In this document: positions 8,212 to 16,764 of the stretch, piece after piece | Position numbering within the stretch: the first letter of the stretch is position 1 | How the letters are laid out: every line of letters begins with the position of its first letter | From: Nitrospirota bacterium | Lineage (GTDB): Bacteria; Nitrospirota; Nitrospiria; Nitrospirales; Nitrospiraceae | Length of the DNA stretch: 64,000 bases | Direction: 5' to 3' | NCBI GenBank assembly: GCA_004296885.1 | Contig: SCVN01000002.1 | Span: forward strand, 1 to 64,000 | The notes under the pieces: generated by a model | Told to the model about the DNA's origin: nothing | The model's database searches: none | The model's input: the letters and a program-made list of their open reading frames with translations, nothing else | Made by a program: the position numbers and the translations under genes

Positions 8212-10653
8212 ATGAGCAAAACCTACGACCATCGGGCGATCGAAGCCAAGTGGCAGGCTTACTGGGAAATGCACCGGACGTTCCGCGTCACGGAGGAGCC
8301 GGGCAAGCCCAAGTTTTACTGCCTCGACATGTTCCCTTACCCCTCCGGCTCAGGCCTGCACGTCGGTCACCTGGAGGGGTACACCGCCACGGACATCGTC
8401 TCCCGCTACAAACGGATGAAGGGCTTTAACGTCCTGCACCCGATGGGCTGGGACGCCTTCGGCCTGCCGGCGGAGCAGTATGCCGTGAAGACCGGCATCC
8501 ATCCGGCCACCACGACGGCCCAGAACATCGCCACCTTCCGGCGCCAGATGAAACGCGCGGGGCTGTCATACGATTGGGAACGCGAGTTCAGCACGACCGA
8601 TCCGGATTATTACCGTTGGACCCAGTGGATCTTTCTGAAACTCTTCGAGCGGGGCCTGGCCTATGTGGCGGAAGTGCCGGTCAACTGGTGCCCGGCCCTG
8701 GGGACCGTCCTGGCCAACGAAGAGATCGTGGACGGGAAGAGCGAGGTCGGCGGCTTCGAGGTTGTCCGCAAACCCATGCGCCAGTGGGTATTGAAGATCA
8801 CGGCCTATGCGGACCGGCTGTTGGACGACCTGAAGCTGGTGGATTGGCCGACCAGCACGTTGGAAATGCAGAAAAACTGGATCGGTCGCTCGATCGGCGC
8901 CGAAGTAGAGTTTCCCCTGGCCGGGGTCAATGGCAACTTGCGCATCTTCACCACCAGACCGGACACTCTTTTCGGTGCCACGTATATGGTGTTGGCGCCC
9001 GAACATCCGCTGGTGGAGGCGGTGACGACGGCCGAGCATCGCTCCGAGGTCACGGCCTATCGGGAGGCTGCGGCGCGCAAGAGTGACCTGCAACGGCAGG
9101 AATTGGAGAAGGAGAAGACCGGCTGCTTCACGGGCGGCTATGCGATCAACCCTGTGAACGGGGAGCGGCTGCCCGTCTGGATCGCCGACTACGTGCTGAT
9201 GAGCTACGGCACCGGCGCCATCATGGCGGTGCCGGCCCATGACGAACGGGACTGGCAGTTCGCCCGCACCTATCGGTTGCCGATCCGGGAGGTCATCGCC
9301 GGAGGGAACGTCGAACAGGAAGTGTTCGTGGACACGGGGCGTGGGATCGTCGTCAATTCCACCACGCCTGACGGGTCCTTCTCGATCAATGGTCTCCTGC
9401 CCGCCGACGCGATGCCGAAGATCACCGCCTGGCTGGAGTCTTCGGGCAAGGGCCGCAAGGCCGTCAACTACAAGCTGCGCGACTGGCTTTTCGCGCGGCA
9501 GCGCTATTGGGGCGAACCCTTTCCCATTGTCTGGGTGGACGGAGAACCTCGCCCCCTTCCGGAGGACCAATTGCCGCTGCGGCTGCCCGAATCCACGACC
9601 TTCAAACCGTCGGGGACCGGCGAGAGCCCGCTCGCCAACCTGACCGACTGGCTCGCCACCCTCGATCCGGCCTCGGGCAAGCCGGCCCGCCGCGAGACCA
9701 ACACCATGCCCCAGTGGGCCGGCTCTTGCTGGTACTACCTGCGCTTCATCGATCCGAAGAACCAGAGCCGGTTGGTGGACCAGGCCAAGGAACGGTACTG
9801 GATGCCCGTGGACCTCTACATCGGCGGGAGCGAGCACGCGGTCCTGCACCTGCTTTACTCGCGCTTCTGGCACAAAGTGCTCCACGACATCGGCGTGGTG
9901 AGTACTCCGGAGCCGTTCAAGAAGCTGGTCCACCAGGGGACCGTGTTGGGCGAAGACAACCAGAAGATGTCCAAGTCGCGCGGCAACGTCGTGAACCCGG
10001 ACGACATGATGGACCAGTTCGGGGCGGACGCCGTGCGTCTCTATGAAATGTTCATGGGGCCCTTGGAAGCGGCCAAGCCTTGGAGCAGCAGGGGCGTCGA
10101 AGGCATCACGCGCTTTCTGGACCGGGTCTGGCGGCTGGCGATGGACGAGGAGGGGCATCTGAGCAAGGCCGTCACCGGAGCCGAGCCGGCGCCGGATCAG
10201 CTGCGGGTGCTCCATCAGACGATCAAGAAAGTGACCGAGGATATCGACGCGCTGCGGTTCAACACGGCAATCGCGCAAATGATGGTCTTCACCAACGAGA
10301 TGACCAAGCTCGAGCAGCGGCCGCGGGCTCTGTTGGAGCCGTTCCTCCTCTTGCTGGCGCCCTTCGCCCCGCATCTGGCCGAGGAATTGTGGGAACGGCT
10401 GAGCAAGCAACCCAGCGTCTCCGAGCAGCCCTGGCCGGCCTATGATCCGGCCCTGGTCGTGAGCGAGCGGTTGGAAATTCCCCTCCAGGTGAACGGGAAG
10501 CTGCGGAGCAAGATCGAGGTCGCGGCGGATGCCAGCGAGGCGGAGATCGTCGCACTGGCGCAGCAGGACCAAAAGCTCGTCGAGTGGCTTCAGGGCAAAC
10601 CGCCGCGCAAAGTGATTTATGTGCCGAAGAAGCTCGTCAATTTCGTCGTCTAG
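8212..10653 (+). CDS. leuS: Leucyl-tRNA synthetase
   Basis: This enzyme charges tRNA-Leu with leucine in the cytosol. The 813-residue protein has the class I signature HVGH (HIGH variant, near residue 50), the editing domain in the first half ([18 protein letters not shown] carries the editing-site Asp), the KMSKS loop in QKMSKSRGN, and an anticodon-binding domain at the C-terminus. It is slightly shorter than the E. coli enzyme (860). It is the first gene of a run leading into lptE and holA. The Shine-Dalgarno region is weak and lies beside the octanucleotide hairpin, which may affect its translation. Confidence 0.97.
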   Translation: MSKTYDHRAIEAKWQAYWEMHRTFRVTEEPGKPKFYCLDMFPYPSGSGLHVGHLEGYTATDIVSRYKRMKGFNVLHPMGWDAFGLPAEQYAVKTGIHPATTTAQNIATFRRQMKRAGLSYDWEREFSTTDPDYYRWTQWIFLKLFERGLAYVAEVPVNWCPALGTVLANEEIVDGKSEVGGFEVVRKPMRQWVLKITAYADRLLDDLKLVDWPTSTLEMQKNWIGRSIGAEVEFPLAGVNGNLRIFTTRPDTLFGATYMVLAPEHPLVEAVTTAEHRSEVTAYREAAARKSDLQRQELEKEKTGCFTGGYAINPVNGERLPVWIADYVLMSYGTGAIMAVPAHDERDWQFARTYRLPIREVIAGGNVEQEVFVDTGRGIVVNSTTPDGSFSINGLLPADAMPKITAWLESSGKGRKAVNYKLRDWLFARQRYWGEPFPIVWVDGEPRPLPEDQLPLRLPESTTFKPSGTGESPLANLTDWLATLDPASGKPARRETNTMPQWAGSCWYYLRFIDPKNQSRLVDQAKERYWMPVDLYIGGSEHAVLHLLYSRFWHKVLHDIGVVSTPEPFKKLVHQGTVLGEDNQKMSKSRGNVVNPDDMMDQFGADAVRLYEMFMGPLEAAKPWSSRGVEGITRFLDRVWRLAMDEEGHLSKAVTGAEPAPDQLRVLHQTIKKVTEDIDALRFNTAIAQMMVFTNEMTKLEQRPRALLEPFLLLLAPFAPHLAEELWERLSKQPSVSEQPWPAYDPALVVSERLEIPLQVNGKLRSKIEVAADASEAEIVALAQQDQKLVEWLQGKPPRKVIYVPKKLVNFVV

Positions 10654-10667
10654 TCAGCCGACGAACC

Positions 10668-10695
10668 GTGAAAAGTGAAAGGTCAACAGTGAAAG
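10668..10695 (+). repeat. Heptanucleotide array between leuS and lptE, contains the lptE start codon
   Basis: Four 7-base units of consensus GTGAA(A/C)(A/G) run in exact phase from 10668. The last unit begins with the GTG at 10689 that I take as the lptE start, and the unit AG bases before it act as its Shine-Dalgarno (GAAAGG). The array is complementary in style to the second array at 10731-10772. Confidence 0.75.
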
Positions 10696-11354
10696 GTCTG
10701 GTAGGAAGTCGGCTCAGGGTGCCATTCGCTCTTTACTTTTCACTGTTCACTTTTTACTTTTTACCGTTCACGGCCGGTTGCGGCTATCAGTTCCGGGTGG
10801 AAGGGGCGGGGCCGGTCGTGGGCGGGAAGCCGTCCTCCGCCCAGACCGACAAAACCGATAAGCCAAAGGGGCCGACGCCGAAGCTGGCCATCGCTCCGTT
10901 CGACAACCATACCTTCGAACCGAACCTCGAACAGAAGTTCACCGCCTACACGAGGCACGAATTTTCCGCGGGCGGCGGGGTGGAGGTCGTCAACGACAAG
11001 GTCGCCGCCGATCTGTTTATGAAAGCACAGATCGTCAACGTCGTCACCCCCTCGCTCAGCTTCAACCAGAACGCCACCTTCGAGCAACGGGTGACGGTGA
11101 CCGTCAAGGCCACAGTGCAGGATCTTCGCCAAGGGAAAGAAATCTGGACGCAGCAATCCATCGGGGCCGGCGAGTTCTTCCTGACGAACGATTTGCAGTT
11201 CAACCGTGTGCTCCAAAACCGGGCGCTGGAACAGGCGGGCCGACAGATCGCGGCGGATCTGGCCACGCGCTTCCTGGCCCGCTTGGACAATGGCCCCACG
11301 AAGGCCTCCTCAAATCCGGCAACTCCGCCGGCCGCCCGTCCCGACGCCAAATAG
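10689..11354 (+). CDS. lptE: LptE-like LPS-assembly lipoprotein
   Basis: LptE plugs the LptD barrel that delivers LPS to the outer leaflet. With start GTG 10689 the product is 221 residues with an ideal lipoprotein signal peptide: a short basic n-region, a hydrophobic core and lipobox FTAGC followed by GYQF, the family hallmark. The mature part has the segments LAIAPFDNHTFEPNLEQKFT and ADLFMKAQIVNV typical of the LptE/RlpB fold. The position between leuS and holA is the classic context for lptE in many bacteria. An in-frame ATG at 10584 inside leuS would give a long charged extension and no sensible signal peptide. The core of the signal peptide is encoded by a 7-base tandem array. Confidence 0.88.
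   Translation: MKGLVGSRLRVPFALYFSLFTFYFLPFTAGCGYQFRVEGAGPVVGGKPSSAQTDKTDKPKGPTPKLAIAPFDNHTFEPNLEQKFTAYTRHEFSAGGGVEVVNDKVAADLFMKAQIVNVVTPSLSFNQNATFEQRVTVTVKATVQDLRQGKEIWTQQSIGAGEFFLTNDLQFNRVLQNRALEQAGRQIAADLATRFLARLDNGPTKASSNPATPPAARPDAK
10731..10772 (+). repeat. Heptanucleotide array encoding the lptE signal-peptide core
   Basis: Six 7-base units, (C/T/G)TT(T/C)AC(T/C/G), run in exact phase for 42 bases, which is exactly 14 codons. They read LYFSLFTFYFLPFT in the lptE frame, the hydrophobic segment just before lipobox Ala-Gly-Cys. The array is the inverted form of the GTGAA-type array 36 bases upstream, so the two can pair. Confidence 0.85.
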
Positions 11355-11372
11355 GGAACACCGAGGGCTCAC

Positions 11373-12425
11373 GTGCGACTCCAGGACATCGTTTCCACCA
11401 TCGCGAAAGACGGGGCGGCGCCCCTCTATCTGGTCACCGGCGAAAAGCGGGGAGGCAGGAAAGACAGTTTCGAGGTGGACGATTATCTGGTGGACCAGGC
11501 GGTGGCCGCGATCAAAGCGGCAGTGCTCGGCGGGGCCGAGGGGGCGGACCGCAGCGGCACGGAAGTCTTCAACTACGATCTCCTCTATGGCGATGAAACC
11601 GACGCGTCGGAGATCCTGGCCCGCGCCGGGGAGGCCCCCGTCTTCGCGTCGCGCCGGTTGATCCTGGTCAAGACGGCCGACAAGTTGCCGGCGGCGGAAG
11701 GGGAAAAGCTGTTGTCCTACCTGGCGGAGCCCTGCGAGACCACCGCGCTGGTCTTCGTGGCGGGGAAGAAGATGGACGAGCGGCGGAAGTTCTCCCAAGC
11801 GCTCATGAAGCGCGCGGTCCTCGCGGACTGTGCGCCGCCGCCGGAGGGCCAGTTGCCGGCCTGGATCAAGGCGGAAGCGAGCCGGGTCGGGGTGAAGGTG
11901 GAAGACGAAGCCGTGCTGTTGCTCAAGGACATGGCTGCGTCGTTGAAAGACATGGCCGGCGGTTCCCTCTACCTGATCCGACGCGAGCTGGAGAAGCTGG
12001 CGGCCTACGTGGGCGAAGGGGCCGTCGCGCGCGCGGCCGACGTGCAGACCCTCAAGGGCACGGAACCGGGCGCCTCGGTCTTCGACTTGACCGGCGCAAT
12101 CGGCGCGCAGAATCGGGCGCAGGCGCTGCGCATCCTCGCGCGCAACCTGGAAGCGGGAGAAGATCCCTTGCGCATCCTGGGCGCGCTGGCCTGGCAATAT
12201 CGGCGGATGTGGAAGGCGAAGGAGCAGGGAGGACAGTGGGGGAGGGAGTCGGACCTGGGCCGGTCCTTTTCAGAGGCCCGCCTCCGGTCGGCCTTCGAGA
12301 AGTTTGCGGAGACGGATTCCAAGTTGAAAGGGGCAAGCGGCGGCTCCAAGACCCGCGTGCTGGAAACGCTGCTGCTGGACCTCTGCGCGCGCCCGAAGGA
12401 AGCCGGGCGCGGCGCCTCGCGATGA
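11373..12425 (+). CDS. holA: DNA polymerase III subunit delta
   Basis: HolA is the clamp-loader subunit that opens the sliding clamp. The 350-residue protein has the family layout: N-terminal RecA-like fold with YLVTGEK, a middle region with ETTALVFVAGKKMDERRK, and the C-terminal collar domain with REDPLRILGALAWQYRRMWK-like sequence (here EDPLRILGALAWQYRRMW). The GTG at 11373 follows lptE by 18 bases with a GAGGG Shine-Dalgarno. The leuS-lptE-holA order, followed by convergent rpsT, is a common bacterial arrangement and supports all three calls. Confidence 0.92.
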   Translation: MRLQDIVSTIAKDGAAPLYLVTGEKRGGRKDSFEVDDYLVDQAVAAIKAAVLGGAEGADRSGTEVFNYDLLYGDETDASEILARAGEAPVFASRRLILVKTADKLPAAEGEKLLSYLAEPCETTALVFVAGKKMDERRKFSQALMKRAVLADCAPPPEGQLPAWIKAEASRVGVKVEDEAVLLLKDMAASLKDMAGGSLYLIRRELEKLAAYVGEGAVARAADVQTLKGTEPGASVFDLTGAIGAQNRAQALRILARNLEAGEDPLRILGALAWQYRRMWKAKEQGGQWGRESDLGRSFSEARLRSAFEKFAETDSKLKGASGGSKTRVLETLLLDLCARPKEAGRGASR

Positions 12426-12447
12426 GAGGATCGCGATGAACGGGGAG

Positions 12448-12723
12448 TTACTTCGCGGCGGCGAGGGCGTTGACCTTGACGGTGAGACGCGAAATCCGTC
12501 GGGACGCGGTGTTGGGCTTGAGAACGCCTTTGCTGACGGCCTTCCCCAGAGCCGACGCGGCTTCGCGCAACCCGGCCTTGGCTTCGTCGGCCTTTTTCTC
12601 CTCCACAGCGGTCAGGACCTTCTTCAGAATCCCTTTCACCGAACTCTGGATGGTCCGGTTCCGCTGGTGGCGCTTGATGGCCTGACGGGCCCGCTTAATC
12701 GTTGACTTGTGCACAACTGGCAT
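12448..12723 (-). CDS. rpsT: 30S ribosomal protein S20
   Basis: A 91-residue, Lys/Arg/Ala-rich protein that binds 16S rRNA. The N-terminus MPVVHKSTIKRARQAIKR and the C-terminal NTASRRISRLTVKVNAL are typical of S20. The start is ATG 12723 with GGAGA upstream; longer in-frame starts would add a non-conserved extension. It converges on holA with 22 bases between stops, the usual context. Confidence 0.97.
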   Translation of the reverse strand: MPVVHKSTIKRARQAIKRHQRNRTIQSSVKGILKKVLTAVEEKKADEAKAGLREAASALGKAVSKGVLKPNTASRRISRLTVKVNALAAAK

Positions 12724-12837
12724 GGGATGTTCTCCGTTGATTCTGAGTGTAAAGGAATGTTCTTGTAACATAGGCATGGCGGCCCGGTCAAGCGGCCGGG
12801 CGCCGGGAGCGGGATGCTCCCCCAACGCGAGGGAATC

Positions 12838-13170
12838 ATGAGCAAACCCATCACAACCCTGATCCTGGCCCTTGTTCTATCGGCGGTGCTGACGGCCTGC
12901 ATGGGCTTGCCGGACGCCTACTTCAAGGAGAACGTCGGAAAAGCCACACAGGACGAGGTGACGGCCCGCTTGGGCCGCCCCGATCACCGCTATGCATTGG
13001 ACAACGGCGAGACCAAGTGGATCTATATCATCCACGTGAGCACCGCGACCTACCTGACCTATGCGAACCGGGACGCGGAAGTGTGTTACAACTACGAGCT
13101 GCTCTTCGACGACAAGAAGGTGCTCAAGAGTTGGCAGACTAACAACAAAGACTGCGGAGCCATCAATTGA
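12838..13170 (+). CDS. Small BamE/SmpA-like lipoprotein
   Basis: A 110-residue lipoprotein starting at ATG 12838. The signal peptide ends at lipobox LTAC. The mature part has the SmpA/OmlA-type pattern: GKATQDEVTARLGRPDHRYALDNGETKWIY, here split into a repeat-like 'helix-turn then LGxP' motif and a beta segment. Proteins of this fold act in outer-membrane assembly or as envelope lipoproteins of unknown role. It overlaps the pyrF start by one base (TGATG), so the two are translationally coupled, although a functional link is not obvious. Confidence 0.72.
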   Translation: MSKPITTLILALVLSAVLTACMGLPDAYFKENVGKATQDEVTARLGRPDHRYALDNGETKWIYIIHVSTATYLTYANRDAEVCYNYELLFDDKKVLKSWQTNNKDCGAIN

Positions 13171-13886
13171 TGACCAAGATTGCCGCTCATGACCGGTTGA
13201 TTCTGGCCCTGGACGTGCCGTCGGCCGAAGAAGCCGACCGGCTCATGCGCCGGGTGGAAGGGACGGTCCGGTTCGTCAAGATCGGGCTCGAGCTGTACAC
13301 GGCGGCGGGCCCCGACATCGTCAAGCGCGCGCTGGACCGGGGGAACCGGGTGTTCCTGGACCTCAAGTTCCTGGACATCGACGAGACGGTGCGCCGGGCC
13401 ACGGCCCGCGTAGCCGAGTTGGGCGTGGAGTTCCTGACCGTCCATGCCAACCGCAAGGCCTTGAATGCTGCCGTCGAGGGGCGGGAAGAGCATCCGCTCA
13501 AGTTGCTGGCCGTTACCGTGCTCACGAACTTCGACAGCGCCGACCTGCGCGACATGGGCATCCAATGGAGCGTGGCCGATCTGGTGGTGGCGCGGGCCAA
13601 GCTGGCCGCGGAGCTGGGCTGCGATGGCGTGGTGGCGTCGGGCGAAGAGCCCGCCATCATCCGCCGCAACGTCGGGCCCAAGCTGCTCATTGTCACGCCC
13701 GGCATCAGGCCGGCGGGCAAGGGGCTGGACGACCATGCGCGGCCCACGACGCCGACGCAATCCATCAAGGCCGGGTCCGATTATCTGGTTGTGGGGCGGC
13801 CCATCCGCGACGCGGAGGAGCCGAAGGAAGCGGCGCAGGCGGTCCTGGCCGAGATGCAGGCAGCCTTCGACGCCCGTCCGGCCTGA
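13170..13886 (+). CDS. pyrF: Orotidine 5'-phosphate decarboxylase
   Basis: PyrF makes UMP from OMP, the last step of de novo pyrimidine synthesis. The 238-residue protein has LALDVPSAEEA at the N-terminus, the substrate-binding Lys in FVKIGLELYTAAGP, the catalytic Asp-Lys-Asp array in FLDLKFLDIDETV, and the C-terminal phosphate-binding VTPGIRP and DYLVVGRPI. All catalytic residues are present. The ATG at 13170 overlaps the upstream stop codon; a TTG one codon earlier is the only alternative. Confidence 0.96.
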   Translation: MTKIAAHDRLILALDVPSAEEADRLMRRVEGTVRFVKIGLELYTAAGPDIVKRALDRGNRVFLDLKFLDIDETVRRATARVAELGVEFLTVHANRKALNAAVEGREEHPLKLLAVTVLTNFDSADLRDMGIQWSVADLVVARAKLAAELGCDGVVASGEEPAIIRRNVGPKLLIVTPGIRPAGKGLDDHARPTTPTQSIKAGSDYLVVGRPIRDAEEPKEAAQAVLAEMQAAFDARPA

Positions 13887-14206
13887 GCCGGAAGTCCGGT
13901 TTTACGGTTCTTTTCTTCCATCACCAACAAATGTCTGCTCGTCTGCTATTTGGGGTGCGGCTCCGAGACGGCGTCTGTTTCTCCATGCATGGGGGCCGGG
14001 GTGCGCCGGAGGCGGATCGACCGTTCAGACCGCTCAAGAAACCCGCGTGACCGACCGATCAGGCAGGTGTGAGATGGGGGTTGGAGTTGTGCCACTCCGG
14101 CCATCGGGTGAAGGCGAGCGTTCCTCCCGCCTCCACCCGACCCATTCTCCCAGCCGACCTGGGCATGCAACCCTCATGCTTCCGTCCGGACACCCGGCGT
14201 GCCGTC
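13887..14206. other. Non-coding gap between pyrF and the tRNA-His promoter
   Basis: No reading frame here has a recognisable domain or a good ribosome-binding site. I see no strong hairpin followed by a T tract. Nothing else to report. Confidence 0.5.
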
Positions 14207-14235
14207 TTGCGGCCCATCCGCCCATTTGCTAAGAT
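14207..14235 (+). promoter_or_regulatory. Sigma-70-type promoter of tRNA-His
   Basis: TTGCGG (14207-14212) and TAAGAT (14230-14235) are separated by 17 bases. Transcription would begin near 14242, about 30 bases upstream of the mature tRNA 5' end. Confidence 0.5.
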
Positions 14236-14273
14236 GGCGGTCTGCCACGTATCCTCCGATACGTCCCCGGGTG

Positions 14274-14350
14274 GTGGGTGTAGCTCAGCTGGTTAGAGCG
14301 CCGGATTGTGGATCCGGAGGTCGCGGGTTCGAAACCCGTCACTCACCCCA
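14274..14350 (+). tRNA. tRNA-His (GTG anticodon)
   Basis: The sequence folds into a full cloverleaf. The 7-bp acceptor stem pairs GTGGGTG (14274-14280) with 14340-14346; D arm TAGCTCAGCTGGTTAGAG, anticodon loop TTGTGGA with anticodon GTG, and T loop TTCGAAA are all standard. A G at 14273 faces C at 14347, the extra G-1:C73 pair that identifies tRNA-His. CCA (14348-14350) is encoded. Its 3' end is duplicated about 1 kb downstream. Confidence 0.98.
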
Positions 14351-14351
14351 A
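14339..14351 (+). repeat. Direct repeat, copy 1 (3' end of tRNA-His), possible att site
   Basis: The 13 bases TCACTCACCCCAA at the end of the tRNA recur exactly at 15335-15347. The 3' end of a tRNA is the usual target of tyrosine integrases, and the interval holds a toxin-antitoxin pair. No integrase gene is present, so this would be a decayed or trimmed island. Confidence 0.55.
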
Positions 14352-14487
14352 ACTTCTGAATGGTCTAACTTCGTGATGGGTGGTCTGGTCTCCCATAAAA
14401 CCTTATCTGTGACGTCTCCCAGGAAAATGACGGCAGGTCGAAACTAGAATAGGAAGCCGGCATCCGTGGCTTTGGGTGGTGGGAGTT

Positions 14488-14832
14488 TTAAGCAAACACA
14501 ACGGAAAGCTTGCCGGTATGGCGATTGCGAGGTGTCGCTTTCACGACCACCTGCACGTCGCGACCGAGTCTAGTGAGACAATCCATCAAACGACGTTCCG
14601 AGACCCCTCGGAAGTTTCCTTTTAAGAGCGCAGACACTTTGGGTTGAGGTAGCCCGAGCAGTTGCCCCGCCTGCGTTTGAGTCAGGCCCTTTTGTTTGAT
14701 CAGCTCGTCAATCTTCGTAACAAGTTGGGCTTTCATGAGCATCGCGTCGGCATCGCGGAAGCCCAGATCCGCATAGACGTTCCCGCTGCCTTCTTCGACT
14801 GCGACTCCATGAATGGATTTTCGTTTGCTCAT
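14488..14832 (-). CDS. XRE-family antitoxin, HigA-like
   Basis: A 114-residue helix-turn-helix protein. The HTH lies in the middle: GLTQTQAGQLLGLPQPKVSALLKG, here seen as LTQTQAGQLLG then QPKVSALLKG. The N-terminal MSKRKSIHG and the tail with RLGRDVQVVVKATPR are typical of the HigA-type/XRE antitoxins paired with Gp49-like HigB toxins. It should bind and neutralise the neighbouring toxin and repress the operon. It starts 5 bases after the toxin stop codon, behind a GTAAGGACC ribosome-binding site, so the two are co-transcribed toxin first, as is usual for higBA. Confidence 0.87.
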   Translation of the reverse strand: MSKRKSIHGVAVEEGSGNVYADLGFRDADAMLMKAQLVTKIDELIKQKGLTQTQAGQLLGLPQPKVSALLKGNFRGVSERRLMDCLTRLGRDVQVVVKATPRNRHTGKLSVVFA

Positions 14833-14837
14833 GGTCC

Positions 14838-15194
14838 TTACTCCTTTGCCTTGGCCTCCGCTGCTTTCAACCGTTCACGAATCACGTCGATATCGTGCTT
14901 CGGGGTGCCGATTCCCTTCGTGGATTTCTTTTGAAACACATGCAGGACGAACACCTTTGCTGCAAAGCGAACAGTATAGACGGCACGATAGGTATCGCCT
15001 CGATAGTCCTCAACGACTTCTAAGACGCCGGCTGATCCGAAACCCCGTAACGGCTTCGCATCGGCATGCTTCTTTCCAACTTGCGCCAGATACAAGGCAT
15101 AACCAAAGATGTCCTGAACATCCTCGGGCAGAGACCGGAGGTCTTTCTTGCTGCTCCCGATCCAATAGAGAGGTTTCACGTCCGTCATCGGCAT
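14838..15194 (-). CDS. RelE/HigB-like toxin (phage Gp49-like family)
   Basis: A 118-residue protein with the RelE-fold pattern of the Gp49-like HigB group: W-IGSSKKDLRSLPEDVQDIFGYALYLAQ at the N-terminus, then GSAGVLEVVEDYRGDTYRAVYTVRF and VFVLHVFQKKS, and a C-terminal KHDIDVIRERL. Such toxins cleave mRNA at the ribosome. I took the first ATG (15194); a second ATG two codons later is equally possible. The predicted promoter ends so close to the start that the mRNA may be leaderless or nearly so. Confidence 0.87.
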   Translation of the reverse strand: MPMTDVKPLYWIGSSKKDLRSLPEDVQDIFGYALYLAQVGKKHADAKPLRGFGSAGVLEVVEDYRGDTYRAVYTVRFAAKVFVLHVFQKKSTKGIGTPKHDIDVIRERLKAAEAKAKE

Positions 15195-15200
15195 TCAAAT

Positions 15201-15227
15201 GTTATATCTAAATAGGTATAATGTCAA
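15201..15227 (-). promoter_or_regulatory. Promoter and palindromic operator of the HigBA-type operon
   Basis: On the minus strand TTGACA (15222-15227) and TATAAC (15201-15206) are separated by 15 bases. The near-perfect palindrome at 15203-15220 (TATACCTA-TT-TAGATATA) fills the spacer and the -10 box, where the HigA-like antitoxin would block RNA polymerase. The predicted start site falls at or within a few bases of the toxin ATG. Confidence 0.6.
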
Positions 15228-15334
15228 ACTGACGTTCGATACAGGGCCAAAATCATGTTGCTCCTGGGTTGCGGATCTGCGGAAAAATGGCCCGAAATGG
15301 CCCATTCTTATCCCGCATAAGTGCTAAAACTCAT

Positions 15335-15347
15335 TCACTCACCCCAA
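15335..15347 (+). repeat. Direct repeat, copy 2 of the tRNA-His 3' end
   Basis: Exact 13-base match (TCACTCACCCCAA) to the end of tRNA-His at 14339-14351. It would mark the distal boundary of a 1-kb island that holds only the HigBA-type pair. Confidence 0.55.
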
Positions 15348-15389
15348 TTCCTGCTGTCGATCCCTTTGGCAAAAATGCTGAAGTGACAC

Positions 15390-15410
15390 GCCCTCACCCC
15401 TCACGCGCGA
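15390..15410 (+). repeat. Short heptanucleotide array over the stop codon of the MtfA-like gene
   Basis: Two clear 7-base units (GCCCTCA, CCCCTCA) and one degenerate unit. The middle of the array supplies the TGA stop (minus strand) of the MtfA-like gene. It has the same unit as the array in the HAD gene. Confidence 0.55.
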
Positions 15411-16404
15411 GCCCCGCTATCCGCCCTTCGCCTCCCCCGCGACCACAGCAGGCCTTGTATTTCTTGCCGCTGCCGCAGGGACAGGGCGCGTTGCGACCGA
15501 TACCCTGGCGACGCGGAGGCACCAACGGGAGCAGCGATCCCGTGTCTTGGTGAAACATATCCCGCAGCATGGCGTACAAGACGGGATCCCGACGCTTCAA
15601 CAGCTCGGGCGACGTGAAGAAATATTCGGCCAACACCGCGAAGAATTCGTGTTCGTTCGCGTAGGCATAGGGGTTGACGTGGGCTCGATGCCTCGACGGC
15701 CGATCCAGCTCCCGGGCGACGTACCGCATCCACTGCCGGACCGCCATCCAGGGCACCTCGGGCGGGAGCCCATACTCGCTCGCTTCCTTCTCGACCAGGT
15801 GCGCAAACTCATGTACCCCCACATTGTGCTTGCCTGATGGATGGGCGAATCCTGCCAGGAGGGCCGGCTTGGAGAGAATCATTACCCCGCTCAAATGGTG
15901 CAGGCCGACCATCCCAAGAATATTTTCATCGGACCTGCCCGTGCTCCGGTAGGCGTCGTCAAACGCGTCCGGGTAGATCAGCACCTCGCGCAGCCGATGG
16001 TATTCCCAGTCGTGGAAGCCGAAGATGGGGATCGCCGCGCTCGCCGCCACCAGCACCCGAATCGTCTCATCGACCTCCGTGCGAATGCCCGTGATCCGGA
16101 CTTCGTCGAGAAAGATCTGCACCAGTTGCCGAAACCGCGCCTTCCCCACCTCGTCAAGGGCTTCGAAGAATGCGACGTGCCCGCGAAGAATCTGTTCCCA
16201 GTCCTCAGGAAACGGCTGCCGCATCACCGCCACCCGCCGGAGGCAGCGTCGCCGCACCAGCCAGTAAATGAGCGGACTGAGTCCCAGCAGGAGCCACAGA
16301 GGAGGGGAGAGCCAGCCTACAACTCCCCCCGCTAGGACAACCAGCCCAGCGGCCACGAGAGCCTGCCGCTGGTTTCGACCATTGGCCTCCGGCGTCACGA
16401 GCAT
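15394..16404 (-). CDS. MtfA-like zinc peptidase with SEC-C tail
   Basis: A 336-residue protein with one or two N-terminal membrane segments (about residues 17-50), an MtfA-family metallopeptidase domain (about 60-290) with the zinc motif HEFAH and a downstream Glu in NEHEFFAVLAEYFF, and a C-terminal SEC-C zinc motif with CPCGSGKKYKACC. MtfA in E. coli binds the glucose-operon repressor Mlc; the soluble form has peptidase activity. The added membrane anchor and SEC-C motif are features of a distinct subgroup. The ATG at 16404 is preceded by AAGGAGATCCC. The stop codon lies inside a short 7-base array (GTGAGGG on this strand). Confidence 0.87.
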   Translation of the reverse strand: MLVTPEANGRNQRQALVAAGLVVLAGGVVGWLSPPLWLLLGLSPLIYWLVRRRCLRRVAVMRQPFPEDWEQILRGHVAFFEALDEVGKARFRQLVQIFLDEVRITGIRTEVDETIRVLVAASAAIPIFGFHDWEYHRLREVLIYPDAFDDAYRSTGRSDENILGMVGLHHLSGVMILSKPALLAGFAHPSGKHNVGVHEFAHLVEKEASEYGLPPEVPWMAVRQWMRYVARELDRPSRHRAHVNPYAYANEHEFFAVLAEYFFTSPELLKRRDPVLYAMLRDMFHQDTGSLLPLVPPRRQGIGRNAPCPCGSGKKYKACCGRGGGEGRIAGLAREG

Positions 16405-16764
16405 CGTCGGGATCTCCTTGGTAAGGGTGCTGCCAGAGCCAGGATTCTACTGCAAACGAGGATGCGCTGCCGATGAGCGCGGCTTCGCCGCTCGGTCCTT
16501 CACGGTGCGTCTTGTGCCCCGCTTAAAATGGGGACAGGAGAATAATCCGTCGGGAATGCGGGAAACTCGGCGAAATCGGTTCAAAACGATCGTGATGGGA
16601 GCCAGTAGGGGACCTTCGAGCAAAGGATCAGCCGGTGATGCCCAGACTTCCCCTTGGGCACGAAGCCACGAAGACGCACGCATTCTCGTAGCTGGATGGT
16701 CAACGAGGCAAATACGCTGTCCACAAATTAACTGGGGCAGTATACAGAGGACCTGTGCCGGAAC
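16405..16764. other. Non-coding gap between the MtfA-like and PII-like genes
   Basis: A 360-base stretch with several weak reading frames but no recognisable domain, no good Shine-Dalgarno and no clear repeat. It may hold decayed coding DNA; I cannot identify it. Confidence 0.4.
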
